Source of the DNA: Alphaproteobacteria bacterium
GTDB lineage: Bacteria > Pseudomonadota > Alphaproteobacteria > JAEULC01
Length of the DNA stretch: 11,511 nt
NCBI GenBank assembly: GCA_020851015.1
Contig: JADZDN010000123.1
Location: 1-11,511, forward strand
Direction: 5' to 3'
Each line of letters begins with the position of its first letter. The stretch's first letter is position 1. Positions 1 through 6,565 of this stretch are shown here, piece after piece. The notes below the pieces were generated by a model, which was not told where the DNA came from, did no database searches, and was given only the letters and a program-made list of their open reading frames with translations. The translations under genes and the position numbers were made by a program.

Positions 1-703
1 AGCGCAGGCTGAGCGAGAGCTGCCCGATGTTCTGGGCCAGCGCGACGATCTCGGCCTGCTTCGGCGTCACTTCCAGCGTGGCGGTGCGGCCGGGCGCGGC
101 GCCGACCTTGCCGTCGCCCTGGGCGTTCTCGGTGGTCTGGTCGATCGCCAGCACGCGCATGCCCTCGAGAATGGTCGAGGCGAACTGGTTCTTGCCTTCG
201 TTGTCGTCGTCCTTCGCGCTGTAGCGGCCGGTCAGGATCAGGTCGACCAGGTCGCCGGGAAACACGAAGCCCGCGTTGCCGGTCGTCGCCGTGATCGGCA
301 CCGTCATCGCCCGGTTGCCGGGGGTCAGCACCGCCGCCATGAAGCCGCGTTCGCCCGGCTTGACGAAGCGCGCGTCGAGAATGGGCTCGCCGGCGTTGAT
401 CGTCATGCGCGCGACCGCGCCGACGAAATCCTCGAGCTTGCGCTCGCCCTGCACGACGTAGCCCTTGACCAGGCCTTCCTTCGGCCACGCGACCCAGTCC
501 AGGTTGCCGCGCTGCACGAAGGTGCCGGGCTTCAGCGATGTCTTCGCCACCAGCACGAACTGCCCCACCGGCTGCGGGGCGGCGGCGACCGGCTTCTGCC
601 GCATCGCCTCGCGCTGCTCGATCAGGTAGTTGCGCGCCATCATCGCAGTCATGCCGGCGATGATGACGGCGACGAAGACGATCAGGATATTGCGCAGGTT
701 CAT
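1..703 (-). CDS. cpaB: Flp pilus assembly protein CpaB (RcpC family), C-terminus cut by window edge
   Basis: CpaB is an inner-membrane/periplasmic component of the tad (Flp) pilus machine, thought to work with the CpaC secretin. It begins at the ATG at 703 and stays open for 234 codons to the window edge. Family members usually have about 260-300 residues, so only the C-terminal end is missing. Residues 6-23 form one hydrophobic membrane anchor. A linker rich in Ala, Pro and Gln follows, then a SAF-like segment from about residue 47 (GQFVLVAKTSLKPGTFV, then NLDWVAWP). Next comes the RcpC/CpaB domain with INAGEPILDARFVKPGERG and VFPGDLVDLILTGRY, both typical of the family. A GGAG lies 7 nt before the ATG. 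The gene follows cpaA by 18 nt on the same strand, the standard flp-cpaA-cpaB order. Identification is firm; only completeness is unknown. Confidence 0.93.
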   Translation of the reverse strand, partial: MNLRNILIVFVAVIIAGMTAMMARNYLIEQREAMRQKPVAAAPQPVGQFVLVAKTSLKPGTFVQRGNLDWVAWPKEGLVKGYVVQGERKLEDFVGAVARMTINAGEPILDARFVKPGERGFMAAVLTPGNRAMTVPITATTGNAGFVFPGDLVDLILTGRYSAKDDDNEGKNQFASTILEGMRVLAIDQTTENAQGDGKVGAAPGRTATLEVTPKQAEIVALAQNIGQLSLSLR

Positions 704-721
704 GGCAGTGCTCCGCTGGAA

Positions 722-1246
722 CTAGGGCGCGGCGTCGGCGGCGAGCCCGACCAGCCGCAGCGTCACGTAGATGCCGCCGGCGGCGATCGCCACGCCATAG
801 GGGATGGCTTCGGTAAGAAGCGCGTCGCGCAGCGTGCGCGAGCCGATATGGTCGAGCGCGAAGGCAAGCCCGAGGCGCATCGGCCGGTGAATCAGCACCA
901 GCGAAACCGCCCCGCCCGCGAGCGCGGTGATCAGCACGAATTCCAGCGCGAGGCCTTGCCCCGCGAACAGCATGGTCGCGCTGAGCAGCTTGATGTCGCC
1001 GCCCCCCACGCGCCCGGTGCCGTAGGCGCAGAGGCCGAGTCCGAGCGCCGCGCCGGCGACAACCAGCGACGACAGCAACGGCACCGGATACGGCGCGCTC
1101 AGCACGAAGATGGGATAGAGCGCGATCAGCGCGATGCTGATCGCATTCGGTATGCGGTAGCTCTTGATGTCGCCCGCCGCCGCAAACAGCAGCAGGCCCA
1201 TGCAGAGGGCCAGCGACAGCAGATGCAGGTAGAAAAGTGGAGGCAT
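722..1246 (-). CDS. cpaA: Prepilin peptidase CpaA/TadV (A24 aspartic protease)
   Basis: This integral membrane aspartic peptidase should cut the leader of the Flp prepilin encoded just upstream. The 174 residues are almost all hydrophobic, with several membrane spans. Both catalytic aspartates of the A24 family are visible: Asp26 in GDIKSYRIPN after the first span, and Asp84 in the GxGD-type motif VGGGDIKLLSA. The length matches the short CpaA/TadV type, which lacks the N-terminal methyltransferase domain of PilD. AAGGGG lies 9 nt before the ATG at 1246. It sits between flp (208-bp gap) and cpaB (18-nt gap). The gap after flp holds structured elements that may lower expression of this gene relative to the pilin. 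Identification is very secure. Confidence 0.95.
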   Translation of the reverse strand: MPPLFYLHLLSLALCMGLLLFAAAGDIKSYRIPNAISIALIALYPIFVLSAPYPVPLLSSLVVAGAALGLGLCAYGTGRVGGGDIKLLSATMLFAGQGLALEFVLITALAGGAVSLVLIHRPMRLGLAFALDHIGSRTLRDALLTEAIPYGVAIAAGGIYVTLRLVGLAADAAP

Positions 1247-1303
1247 GGCAGGGTGCCCCTTGCGGGAAGGCCGCGAACGGGCCGGTCAAGGCACCTGGAC
1301 GAT

Positions 1304-1350
1304 CGCCCCGCTAAGGGCGGGCGAGCAGGAACGCTTGAATAAGCCGTTCC
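1304..1350 (-). promoter_or_regulatory. Hairpins in the flp-cpaA intergenic RNA
   Basis: Two potential stems lie between flp and cpaA. GGAACG (1328-1333) pairs with CGTTCC (1345-1350). With the inner GCTT/AAGC this gives about 9 bp with one bulged base and a four-base loop. A second stem pairs CGCCC (1304-1308) with GGGCG (1315-1319). Neither is followed by a T run on the minus strand, so they do not look like full intrinsic terminators. By analogy with other pilin operons, they could stabilise the 3' end of an abundant flp message or attenuate read-through into cpaA. That role is inference. Confidence 0.4.
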
Positions 1351-1417
1351 CGCTCCGCCATTTGCCTCGGGCGAAGGCCGCTCCTTCTGGAGTCAGCCGA
1401 CGCCGCTGCAATTCTGC

Positions 1418-1441
1418 CCAAGTACTTGGACCGTACGGTCC
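1418..1441. repeat. Two overlapping perfect palindromes 3' of flp
   Basis: CCAAGTACTTGG (1418-1429) and GGACCGTACGGTCC (1428-1441) are both perfect palindromes. They share two bases, and both are centred on GTAC. Their centres are 11 bp apart, about one helical turn, so two dimeric regulators could bind the same DNA face. They begin 13 bp beyond the flp stop codon and lie about 170 bp upstream of cpaA. They may be a tandem operator for the cpaAB operon or an RNA stem at the flp 3' end. No known regulator is assigned. Confidence 0.5.
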
Positions 1442-1454
1442 GCGTCAGGCGCGA

Positions 1455-1649
1455 TCAGCCGCCCGTGCCGCTGCCGACAGCCTTGCTCAGCTCCGACGAC
1501 ACCTTGCCGAACATCTGCGACAGGCTCGAGCCCATCGAGGTCAGCGCGGCGATCGCGGCGACCGACACGAGAGCGGCGATCAGGCCGTATTCGATGGCCG
1601 TCGCGCCCGATTCGTCCTTCACGAACTTCTTCACTTGGAACTGCATCAT
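1455..1649 (-). CDS. flp: Flp/Fap-type pilin subunit
   Basis: This is the major structural pilin of a tad/Flp pilus (type IVb). The 64-residue product has a short basic leader (MMQFQVKKFVKDESG). The conserved cleavage region ATAIEYGLIAALVSVAAI follows. CpaA should cut after the Gly, leaving Glu at +5 and Tyr at +6 of the mature pilin, as in the family. One hydrophobic helix and a small Ser/Gly/Lys-rich tail complete it. The frame is open further upstream, but AAGGAG lies just before the tandem ATG codons at 1649 and 1646 (4 and 7 nt from AGGAG), which fixes the start. The second ATG has the better spacing. The gene heads the cluster with cpaA and cpaB downstream. Confidence is high. Confidence 0.95.
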   Translation of the reverse strand: MMQFQVKKFVKDESGATAIEYGLIAALVSVAAIAALTSMGSSLSQMFGKVSSELSKAVGSGTGG

Positions 1650-1746
1650 GGATCTCCTTCGCTCAGCTACGGTCCACCCGGGCCGCGAGGAGCATCGTGG
1701 GCTCAATCTTCTAACAAACCCTTGCGTTAAATAGTTAACACCTTGC

Positions 1747-1759
1747 TTTCCCTAGGAAA
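1747..1759. promoter_or_regulatory. Dyad TTTCCCTAGGAAA, copy 1
   Basis: TTTCC-CTA-GGAAA is an inverted repeat with perfect 5-bp arms. It lies about 98 bp upstream of the flp start, within the AT-rich core. It differs by one base from the element at 1880-1892, so the pair looks like two binding sites of one dimeric regulator. The regulator is unknown. Confidence 0.45.
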
Positions 1760-1879
1760 TCCAACATTTTAGCGATGCTTTACGGAAATCCGCCGCTAGC
1801 GCGAATTCGCAAAGCAGCGCCGATGGTTGCAGGCGGCATGCTCTGTCCAGCCGGCCGGGCCGCGCCGGTCGCCTGGCTT

Positions 1880-1892
1880 TTTCCCCAGGAAA
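1880..1892. promoter_or_regulatory. Dyad TTTCCCCAGGAAA, copy 2
   Basis: This is the second copy of the 13-bp dyad, differing from 1747-1759 only at the seventh base. The two start 133 bp apart. This copy lies about 100 bp upstream of the DUF1194 ATG, mirroring the distance of copy 1 from flp. That symmetry suits shared control of two divergent genes. Confidence 0.45.
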
Positions 1893-1990
1893 ACTTGTTG
1901 GCGAAGGTGATAAGGAAGAGCTTGTCGTAGGGGTTTGCGGATCGTCGGTCGGCCCGGCCGGGGCGCCGGCCAGGGCTTGAGGAGCGCAGC

Positions 1991-2905
1991 ATGACGCACC
2001 GCCTGCCGCCACCGCCCCGGCTGGCCGCGAGGCTGGCCCGCGGCATTGGTGCCGGGGCCGCGATCGCCGGCGCCGCGCTGCTGGCGCCGGGCGCCGGACG
2101 CGCCGAGATGCTGCCGGTCGATCTCGAGCTGGTGCTGGCGGTCGACGTATCCGGCAGCATCGACGCCGAGGAAATGAAGCTGCAGCGCGACGGCTATATC
2201 GCCGCCTTGACGGATCCCGAGGTGGTGCGCGCGATCACGCGCGGCGTCACCGGGCGCATCGCCATCGCCTATGTCGAATGGGCGGGCTACGAGACGCGCA
2301 GGCTATTGGTCGACTGGAGCCTGATCGACGGACGCGCGGCGGCCGACGAATTCGCCGCCACGCTCGCCAGCCAGCCGATCCGCGGCGGCGTGTCGACCTC
2401 GATCAGCGCGGCGATCGAGTACATCCTGCCGATGTTCGGCGCCAACGGCTACGAAGGCACGCGCAAGGTGATCGATATCTCCGGCGACGGCCCCAACAAC
2501 CAGGGGCCGCCGATCGTGCAGATGCGCGACCGCGCCAACGCGATGGGCGTCGTCATCAACGGCCTGCCGATCCTCAACGACCGGCCGAATCCGCTCAACT
2601 TCCCCAGCCTGCCCGACCTCGACCGCTACTACGAGGGCTGCGTGATCACCGGCGAAGGCTCGTTCGTCGTCGTCGCCGGGAATTTCGAGGCGTTCGGCGA
2701 GGCGGTGAAACGCAAGCTGATCCAGGAGATCGCCGGCATCCGGCCCGCCGGGCGCGGCCTGGCCCGCCTCGGCCCGCCGCTGCGCTGGCGCGCCGCGGCT
2801 CCGCCAACGCGCTTCTTGCGCGCGGGCGCGGTCTACGAACCGGGCTGCGACGTGGGCGAACGCCAGCTCAACGACTTCTACCGCCGCCGCGGCTGGGGCA
2901 ATTAG
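1991..2905 (+). CDS. Exported DUF1194 / von Willebrand factor A domain protein
   Basis: This 304-residue protein belongs to the DUF1194 family, an alphaproteobacterial group with a von Willebrand factor A fold and no established function. Residues 1-38 look like an export signal: an Arg-rich start, a hydrophobic stretch at 19-32, and GRA before Glu39. The domain begins near residue 44 (LELVLAVDVSGSID) and carries the metal-ion-dependent adhesion site: Asp52, Ser54 and Ser56 of DxSxS, Thr135 in GGVSTSIS, and Asp165 in DISGDGPNNQG. All key residues are present, so it probably binds a divalent cation and a partner. Residues after about 250 are Arg/Ala-rich and less conserved in appearance. GAGGAG lies 6 nt before the ATG. 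The gene diverges from flp and converges on the MFS gene with a 12-bp gap. A link to pilus function is possible but unproven. Confidence 0.9.
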   Translation: MTHRLPPPPRLAARLARGIGAGAAIAGAALLAPGAGRAEMLPVDLELVLAVDVSGSIDAEEMKLQRDGYIAALTDPEVVRAITRGVTGRIAIAYVEWAGYETRRLLVDWSLIDGRAAADEFAATLASQPIRGGVSTSISAAIEYILPMFGANGYEGTRKVIDISGDGPNNQGPPIVQMRDRANAMGVVINGLPILNDRPNPLNFPSLPDLDRYYEGCVITGEGSFVVVAGNFEAFGEAVKRKLIQEIAGIRPAGRGLARLGPPLRWRAAAPPTRFLRAGAVYEPGCDVGERQLNDFYRRRGWGN

Positions 2906-2912
2906 GCCCAGC
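2892..2912. terminator. Possible bidirectional terminator stem between convergent genes
   Basis: GCTGGG (2892-2897) pairs with CCCAGC (2907-2912) across a 9-nt loop that includes the DUF1194 stop codon. It sits between two convergent genes, where a shared terminator would be expected. There is no T run on either side, so the call is weak. Confidence 0.3.
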
Positions 2913-2917
2913 GGCAA

Positions 2918-4138
2918 TTACGCCCGGCGGTCGAGCCAGCGCAAGGGCAGGGTCAGCGGCAGGATCGCCAGCACCAGGCAGGCCAGCGCCACCAGCGCCG
3001 CCTGCAGCCCGGCTTGGTCGCTGAGATAGCCGAACAGGAACGGCGCCGTCGTGCTGCCCCCGACCGACAGCGTGTAGAAAAGCCCGAACGCGCGCGCCAG
3101 CTTGTCGCGCGACACGGTTTCGGGCACCGAGCCGTAGAGCGCGGAGGACGTGCCGTTGAGCGCCAGGCCCAGGAGCGGCAGCAACGGCAGGATCGCGACG
3201 AGCGGCAGCCAGCCCAGCGCGAGCACCGCGACGGCGGTGGCGATCTCGGTCGCCACCACCGTCGCCACCACGCCCCAGCGGATCGCCAGCAGTCCGCACA
3301 CGAACTTGCCGGCGGCACCGCCGGCGAACACCAGGCTGAGCGCCAGGCCGACGGTCGACACCGCCGCCCCCTTGCCGATCAGCACGAACGGCAGCAGGGT
3401 CAAGGTGCCGGTGCGCGCCGCGCTGTCCAAGGCCGCGATCGCGCCCAGGTTGGCGAAGCGCGGCCAGTGCGTCGCCACCGGTTGCGCCGGCGTCGACGCG
3501 CCCTGCGGCGGCGCGCCGGACGGCGCACTTCCAGCCTGCAGCAATTGGCGCAGCAGCAGGAACACGGCAAGGGCCACGACGATGCCGGCAAGGCCGATCG
3601 TCTCCATCGTCGCGCGCCATCCCCACAGGCCGACGAGCACCGCGGCCAGGGCCGGCACCGCGACCTTCCCGACATCGCCGAGGAAATTATAGGTGCTGAG
3701 CGCGACCCGCAGCGCCGCGCCGGACGATGCGCGCGAGATCAGCGTGCTGCTGAGCGGATGCTGCACGCTGGCGCCGATGCCGGTCAGCAGGATCGCGCCG
3801 CCCAGCGCGACCGCACCGCCGGCATAGCCCGCCAGCACGTAGCCCAGGCCCAGCAGCGCCGTGCCCAGCGCCAGAACGATGCGCTCGCCCACCCGCTCGG
3901 CCAGCAGGCTTGCCGGCATCTGCAAGGCCGCAAGCCCGAGGCCGAACATGGTCTTGACCGCGCCGACCTCGGCAAGACTGAGGCCCAGCTCGGCCTGCCA
4001 TAGCGGCAGGAACAGGTAGATGCAGTCGCCGACGCCGTCGTGGACCGCATGCGCCGCGCCGCAGGTGGCCAGGGTCGCGCGCGCCTCGCGCGGCGAGGCC
4101 GCATCGGCGGGCGCGGCGCTGGCGCTGGTCACGCTCAT
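2918..4138 (-). CDS. MFS transporter, FSR (fosmidomycin resistance)-like
   Basis: The product is a 406-residue major facilitator with about 12 hydrophobic spans and a polar, Pro/Gln/Ala-rich cytoplasmic loop near residues 190-225 between its two halves. The first half resembles the FSR-like subgroup: HxxxD then LPLWQAELGLSLAEVG in the first span and loop, a basic AERVGER loop, and GIGASVQHPLSSTLISRA in the fourth-span region. The substrate cannot be read from sequence. The frame stays open far upstream through the preceding gene, but the real start is the ATG at 4138, which overlaps the glpD TGA in an ATGA junction. That implies translational coupling with glpD. A role with glycerol phosphates or related polyols would be a guess. 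The family is fairly certain, the substrate unknown. Confidence 0.88.
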   Translation of the reverse strand: MSVTSASAAPADAASPREARATLATCGAAHAVHDGVGDCIYLFLPLWQAELGLSLAEVGAVKTMFGLGLAALQMPASLLAERVGERIVLALGTALLGLGYVLAGYAGGAVALGGAILLTGIGASVQHPLSSTLISRASSGAALRVALSTYNFLGDVGKVAVPALAAVLVGLWGWRATMETIGLAGIVVALAVFLLLRQLLQAGSAPSGAPPQGASTPAQPVATHWPRFANLGAIAALDSAARTGTLTLLPFVLIGKGAAVSTVGLALSLVFAGGAAGKFVCGLLAIRWGVVATVVATEIATAVAVLALGWLPLVAILPLLPLLGLALNGTSSALYGSVPETVSRDKLARAFGLFYTLSVGGSTTAPFLFGYLSDQAGLQAALVALACLVLAILPLTLPLRWLDRRA

Positions 4139-5661
4139 GCCGCCGCGCCCCGCTCGGCCAGGACGCCCGACAGCGCGGCCTGCATGTCCGCCAGGCCGTG
4201 CAGCCCCAGCTTCGAGCGCCGCCACAAGATATCCTCGGCCGTGACCGCCCATTCGTCGGCGACGAGATAGGCGGCCTCGCGCTCGCTCAGGCCCGCGCCC
4301 AGGTCGCGGCCGAGATCGGCTGCGCGGCGCGCGCCGTCCAGCACGCGCTCGATGCGGCTGCCATAGGCATGCGCCATGCGCTGGGCGGTTGCCGCCGGCA
4401 GGAAGGGATAGCGACGGCGCTGCTCGGCGAGAAAATCGGCGAAGTCCTGGCCGCCCAGGTCGCCGCCGGGCAGCACGCCGCGCGCGGTCCACGCCGGCCC
4501 CGCCGCCGGAAGATGCGGCGCCAGCTTCTCCAGCGCATGCTCGGCCAGGCGGCGGAAGGTGGTGATCTTGCCGCCGTAGATCGACAGCAGCGGCGCCTGG
4601 CCGCCCGCGTCCTCCAGCTTCAGCACGTAGTCGCGCGTCACCGCCGAGGGGTTGTCGCTCTGGTCGTCGAACAGCGGCCGCACGCCGGCATAGCTCCATT
4701 TCACGTCGGCGGGGGTGGGCGCGCGGCGGAACCAGCGGCCGACGACCTCGCAGAGATACGACGTCTCCTCGGCCGAGATCGAGACCTTCGACGGGTCGCC
4801 GTCGAACGGCACGTCGGTCGTGCCGATCAGGCTGAAACGGCCCTCGTAGGGAATCACGAACACGATGCGGCGGTCGCGGTTCTGCAGGATATAGGCGTGC
4901 TCGCCCTCGTAGAGCCGCGGCACGACGATGTGGCTGCCCTTGACCAGGCGCGGCGGTTTGGCGTCGTTGCGGCCGGCGACCTGGGCCAGCACGGTGCCGA
5001 CCCAGGGACCGGCGGCGTTGACCATCGCCCCGGCGCGCACGCGCCAGGCCTTGCCCCGCCGGTCGCGCAAGGTCGCCATCCAGCCCTCGCCGCCGCGTTC
5101 GGCCGCCACGCATTCCGTGCGCGTCAGCACCCGCGCCCCGCGCTCGCGCGCGTCCATCGCCAGCAGCACGACCAGCCGCGCGTCGTCGACCCGGCAGTCC
5201 GAGTAGACGAAGCCGCGGTGGAACTCGGGCTTCATCGGCTGGCCGGAGGCGTCGCGGCGGAAGTCGACCCCGGCGCTGCCGGGCAGCGAGCGGCGCCGCG
5301 CCAGGTGATCGTAGAGGAAAAGGCCGGCGCGGATCATCCAGGTCGGGCGCAAGTGCCGGTCGTGCGGCAGCACGAAGCGCAATGGCGAGATGATGTGCGG
5401 CGCCGACCCCAGCAGCACCTCGCGCTCCAGCAGCGCCTCGCGCACCAGGCGGAACTCGTAGTACTCGAGGTAGCGCAAGCCCCCGTGGATCAGCTTCGAG
5501 CTGGCCGAGGAGGTGGCGCCCGCCAGGTCGCCCTTCTCGCACAGCAGCACCTTCAGGCCGCGGCCCGCGGCGTCGCGCGCGATCCCCGCGCCGTTGACGC
5601 CGCCGCCGACGACCAGAAGGTCGTAGCGCTGCTGTTCGATATCCTCGGCGATCGCGGACAT
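4135..5661 (-). CDS. glpD: Aerobic FAD-dependent glycerol-3-phosphate dehydrogenase
   Basis: GlpD oxidises sn-glycerol 3-phosphate to dihydroxyacetone phosphate at the inner face of the cytoplasmic membrane and passes electrons to quinone. The 508-residue length is normal for the family. The N-terminal Rossmann motif VVGGGVNGAGIARDAAGRG has Gly19, Gly21 and Gly24. Glu42 ends the second strand and should bind the FAD ribose. The family signature ATSSASSKLIHGGLRYLE follows at about 49-66. Later segments also fit: DFRRDASGQ, VNAAGPWVGTVL, the substrate-region IPYEGRFSLIGTTDVPF, YGGKITTFRRLAEHAL, and the C-terminal helical domain with DILWRRSKLGL. No clear Shine-Dalgarno precedes the ATG. Instead a hairpin abuts it (see 5663-5693). 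It lies 73 bp after trmO and overlaps the MFS gene by 4 nt. No glpK or glpR is in view. Confidence 0.97.
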   Translation of the reverse strand: MSAIAEDIEQQRYDLLVVGGGVNGAGIARDAAGRGLKVLLCEKGDLAGATSSASSKLIHGGLRYLEYYEFRLVREALLEREVLLGSAPHIISPLRFVLPHDRHLRPTWMIRAGLFLYDHLARRRSLPGSAGVDFRRDASGQPMKPEFHRGFVYSDCRVDDARLVVLLAMDARERGARVLTRTECVAAERGGEGWMATLRDRRGKAWRVRAGAMVNAAGPWVGTVLAQVAGRNDAKPPRLVKGSHIVVPRLYEGEHAYILQNRDRRIVFVIPYEGRFSLIGTTDVPFDGDPSKVSISAEETSYLCEVVGRWFRRAPTPADVKWSYAGVRPLFDDQSDNPSAVTRDYVLKLEDAGGQAPLLSIYGGKITTFRRLAEHALEKLAPHLPAAGPAWTARGVLPGGDLGGQDFADFLAEQRRRYPFLPAATAQRMAHAYGSRIERVLDGARRAADLGRDLGAGLSEREAAYLVADEWAVTAEDILWRRSKLGLHGLADMQAALSGVLAERGAAA

Positions 5662-5662
5662 G

Positions 5663-5693
5663 GCGCGGCAAAATAGCGAAGCTTGCGCCGCGC
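5663..5693 (-). promoter_or_regulatory. Hairpin in the glpD leader abutting the start codon
   Basis: GCGCGGC (5663-5669) and GCCGCGC (5687-5693) form a perfect 7-bp GC stem with a 17-nt loop. In the minus-strand RNA it ends one base before the glpD AUG. The start has no recognisable Shine-Dalgarno, so this stem may limit translation initiation. The structure is visible; regulation is inference. Confidence 0.4.
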
Positions 5694-5734
5694 GTCAGGA
5701 GAAATGTGACAGTTCGGTTACGCGGCGCGCCGGA

Positions 5735-6235
5735 TCAGCCCCCGCCTTCCACCTGGTCGTCGCCGGGCTGGCGCGGCGCCAGCGGCGTGAAGGCGCAACG
5801 ATCCGGCTTCAGATCCACCAGCGGCGTGCCGTCCAGGCAGTCCAGGCCCTGGACGATCACCACGTTGCCTTCGATCCGCACCAGCTTGGCGATCTGCGTA
5901 CCGATCGGGTTGGGCCGGACCGGCGAGCGCAGCGAGAACACCCCGCGCGTCCGGCCGTCGCTCTTGGGCGACTGCCAGATCAGGTCGCGTCGCGATTCAT
6001 GCAGCCAGTAGAGCACCTCGACCTGCGCGTAGCCGGCCAGCCCGTCGAGCCCGGCAACGAAGGGCTCGAACAGCTCGATCCGGCAATGCGGCCCGTCCAA
6101 CCGGCCCTGGCGTGGGCATTGCAACCGGTCGGTCCACGGCGTGCGGATGCGGCCGATGAAGACGATGCCCGCGTCCGTCGGCGCCGGCAGCTCGATCGCC
6201 CGCTCGCCGGCGCGCATCTCGTTGCGGCGGACCAT
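5735..6235 (-). CDS. trmO: tRNA (t6A37-N6)-methyltransferase TrmO / TsaA-like protein
   Basis: TrmO proteins use S-adenosylmethionine to N6-methylate t6A at position 37 of threonine tRNAs. The 166-residue product is a single TsaA/VirR-type beta-barrel domain without the extra C-terminal domain of the longer E. coli enzyme. Family motifs seen: GRIRTPW (28-34); YAQVEVLYWLHES (69-81); the central signature RSPVRPNPIG (103-112); and DCLDGTPLVDLKPD near the C-terminus, which matches the usual DGTPLLDIKPY. The ATG at 6235 has no clear Shine-Dalgarno and starts 7 nt after the mop stop, so it is probably coupled to mop. An internal ATG at 6217 is an alternative start. Its pairing with mop may be only positional; I know no direct link with molybdenum. 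Confidence 0.92.
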   Translation of the reverse strand: MVRRNEMRAGERAIELPAPTDAGIVFIGRIRTPWTDRLQCPRQGRLDGPHCRIELFEPFVAGLDGLAGYAQVEVLYWLHESRRDLIWQSPKSDGRTRGVFSLRSPVRPNPIGTQIAKLVRIEGNVVIVQGLDCLDGTPLVDLKPDRCAFTPLAPRQPGDDQVEGGG

Positions 6236-6242
6236 GGTGGCG

Positions 6243-6449
6243 CTAGGGGACCGCGACCATCACGTCGGACGCCTTGATGACGGCGATCGCGTCCTGCCCC
6301 GCCTTCAGGCCCAGATCGTCGACCGCCTCGTTGGTGATCGAGGCCGTGACCACCGAGCCGCCGACGTCGATCCGTACATGGGCGGTCGTGGCGCCTTTCT
6401 TCACGTCGACGATCCTGCCCTTCAGCTGGTTGCGCGCGCTGAGCTTCAT
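6243..6449 (-). CDS. mop: Molybdopterin-binding protein of the Mop family (single TOBE/Mop domain)
   Basis: Stand-alone Mop proteins (molbindins) assemble into hexamers that bind molybdate or tungstate and act as cytoplasmic molybdenum stores or buffers. The 68-residue product is one complete Mop domain: SARNQLKGRI (4-13), the KGATTAHVRIDVGG turn (18-31), TASITNEAV, and LGLKAGQDAIAVIKASDVMVAV (46-67). The frame is open further upstream, but GGGAG lies 8 nt before the ATG at 6449. The other in-frame ATG at 6464 overlaps that ribosome binding site, so 6449 is preferred. A terminator hairpin separates it from the PEP-CTERM gene upstream, so it probably has its own promoter. trmO begins 7 nt after its stop. 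The nearby Mo-box makes a molybdate role plausible for the whole locus. Confidence 0.93.
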   Translation of the reverse strand: MKLSARNQLKGRIVDVKKGATTAHVRIDVGGSVVTASITNEAVDDLGLKAGQDAIAVIKASDVMVAVP

Positions 6450-6489
6450 GGCGCGGACTCCCATTCGTTGCCGCCACGCAATATCCGCG

Positions 6490-6534
6490 AAAACATAGCG
6501 GCCGGCCCTGGCGGCTGGCAAGCCGGCCGCTATG
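6490..6534 (-). terminator. Rho-independent terminator of the PEP-CTERM gene
   Basis: CATAGCGGCCGGC (6494-6506) and GCCGGCCGCTATG (6522-6534) form a perfect 13-bp stem with a 15-nt loop. On the minus strand the stem is followed at once by TTTT (6493-6490). It starts 31 bp after the PEP-CTERM stop codon, where a terminator belongs. It is the strongest hairpin I see in the window. Confidence 0.75.
6492..6521 (-). promoter_or_regulatory. Possible mop promoter embedded in the terminator hairpin
   Basis: On the minus strand TTGCCA (6521-6516) is five of six to TTGACA. It is separated by 18 bp from TATGTT (6497-6492), four of six to TATAAT. Transcription would start near 6485 and give mop a leader of about 35 nt. 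The -35 lies in the hairpin loop and the -10 at the foot of the stem. This is a match by eye to the sigma-70 consensus in a GC-rich genome, so it is tentative. Confidence 0.3.
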
Positions 6535-6565
6535 CCTCGCGATCAGGCGGCGCGCGGCCGTCCGG

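Larger units (their letters stand above)
1650..1990. promoter_or_regulatory. Divergent control region between flp and the DUF1194 gene
   Basis: I see no gene in this 341-bp stretch. Its AT-rich core (about 1705-1795) stands out from the GC-rich surroundings and probably holds the flp promoter, though I cannot name -35 and -10 boxes with confidence. It carries an inverted repeat GTTAA-N4-TTAAC (1726-1739), a 10-bp palindrome GCGAATTCGC (1801-1810) and the pair of 13-bp dyads listed separately. On the plus strand GAGGAG (1979-1984) is the ribosome binding site of the DUF1194 gene. Confidence 0.55.

Noticed and set aside
1726..1739. GTTAA-N4-TTAAC as a CtrA site upstream of flp.
   Set aside because: The CtrA consensus needs TTAA-N7-TTAA. 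The spacing here is 4, so I list it only as an inverted repeat.
2303..2917. A 204-codon open frame opposite the DUF1194 gene.
   Set aside because: No motifs, and the opposite strand has a complete VWA metal-binding site.
4139..5671. The MFS frame stays open through glpD to 5671, as if encoding one 917-residue protein.
   Set aside because: The extra part is an Arg/Gly/Ala-rich shadow of glpD in another frame. True homology starts at the ATG at 4138, which overlaps the glpD stop.
4198..5676. A 492-codon open frame on the plus strand opposite glpD.
   Set aside because: Its translation is rich in Arg, Gln, His and Ala without recognisable motifs, typical of antisense frames in GC-rich genes. 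glpD on the other strand is certain.
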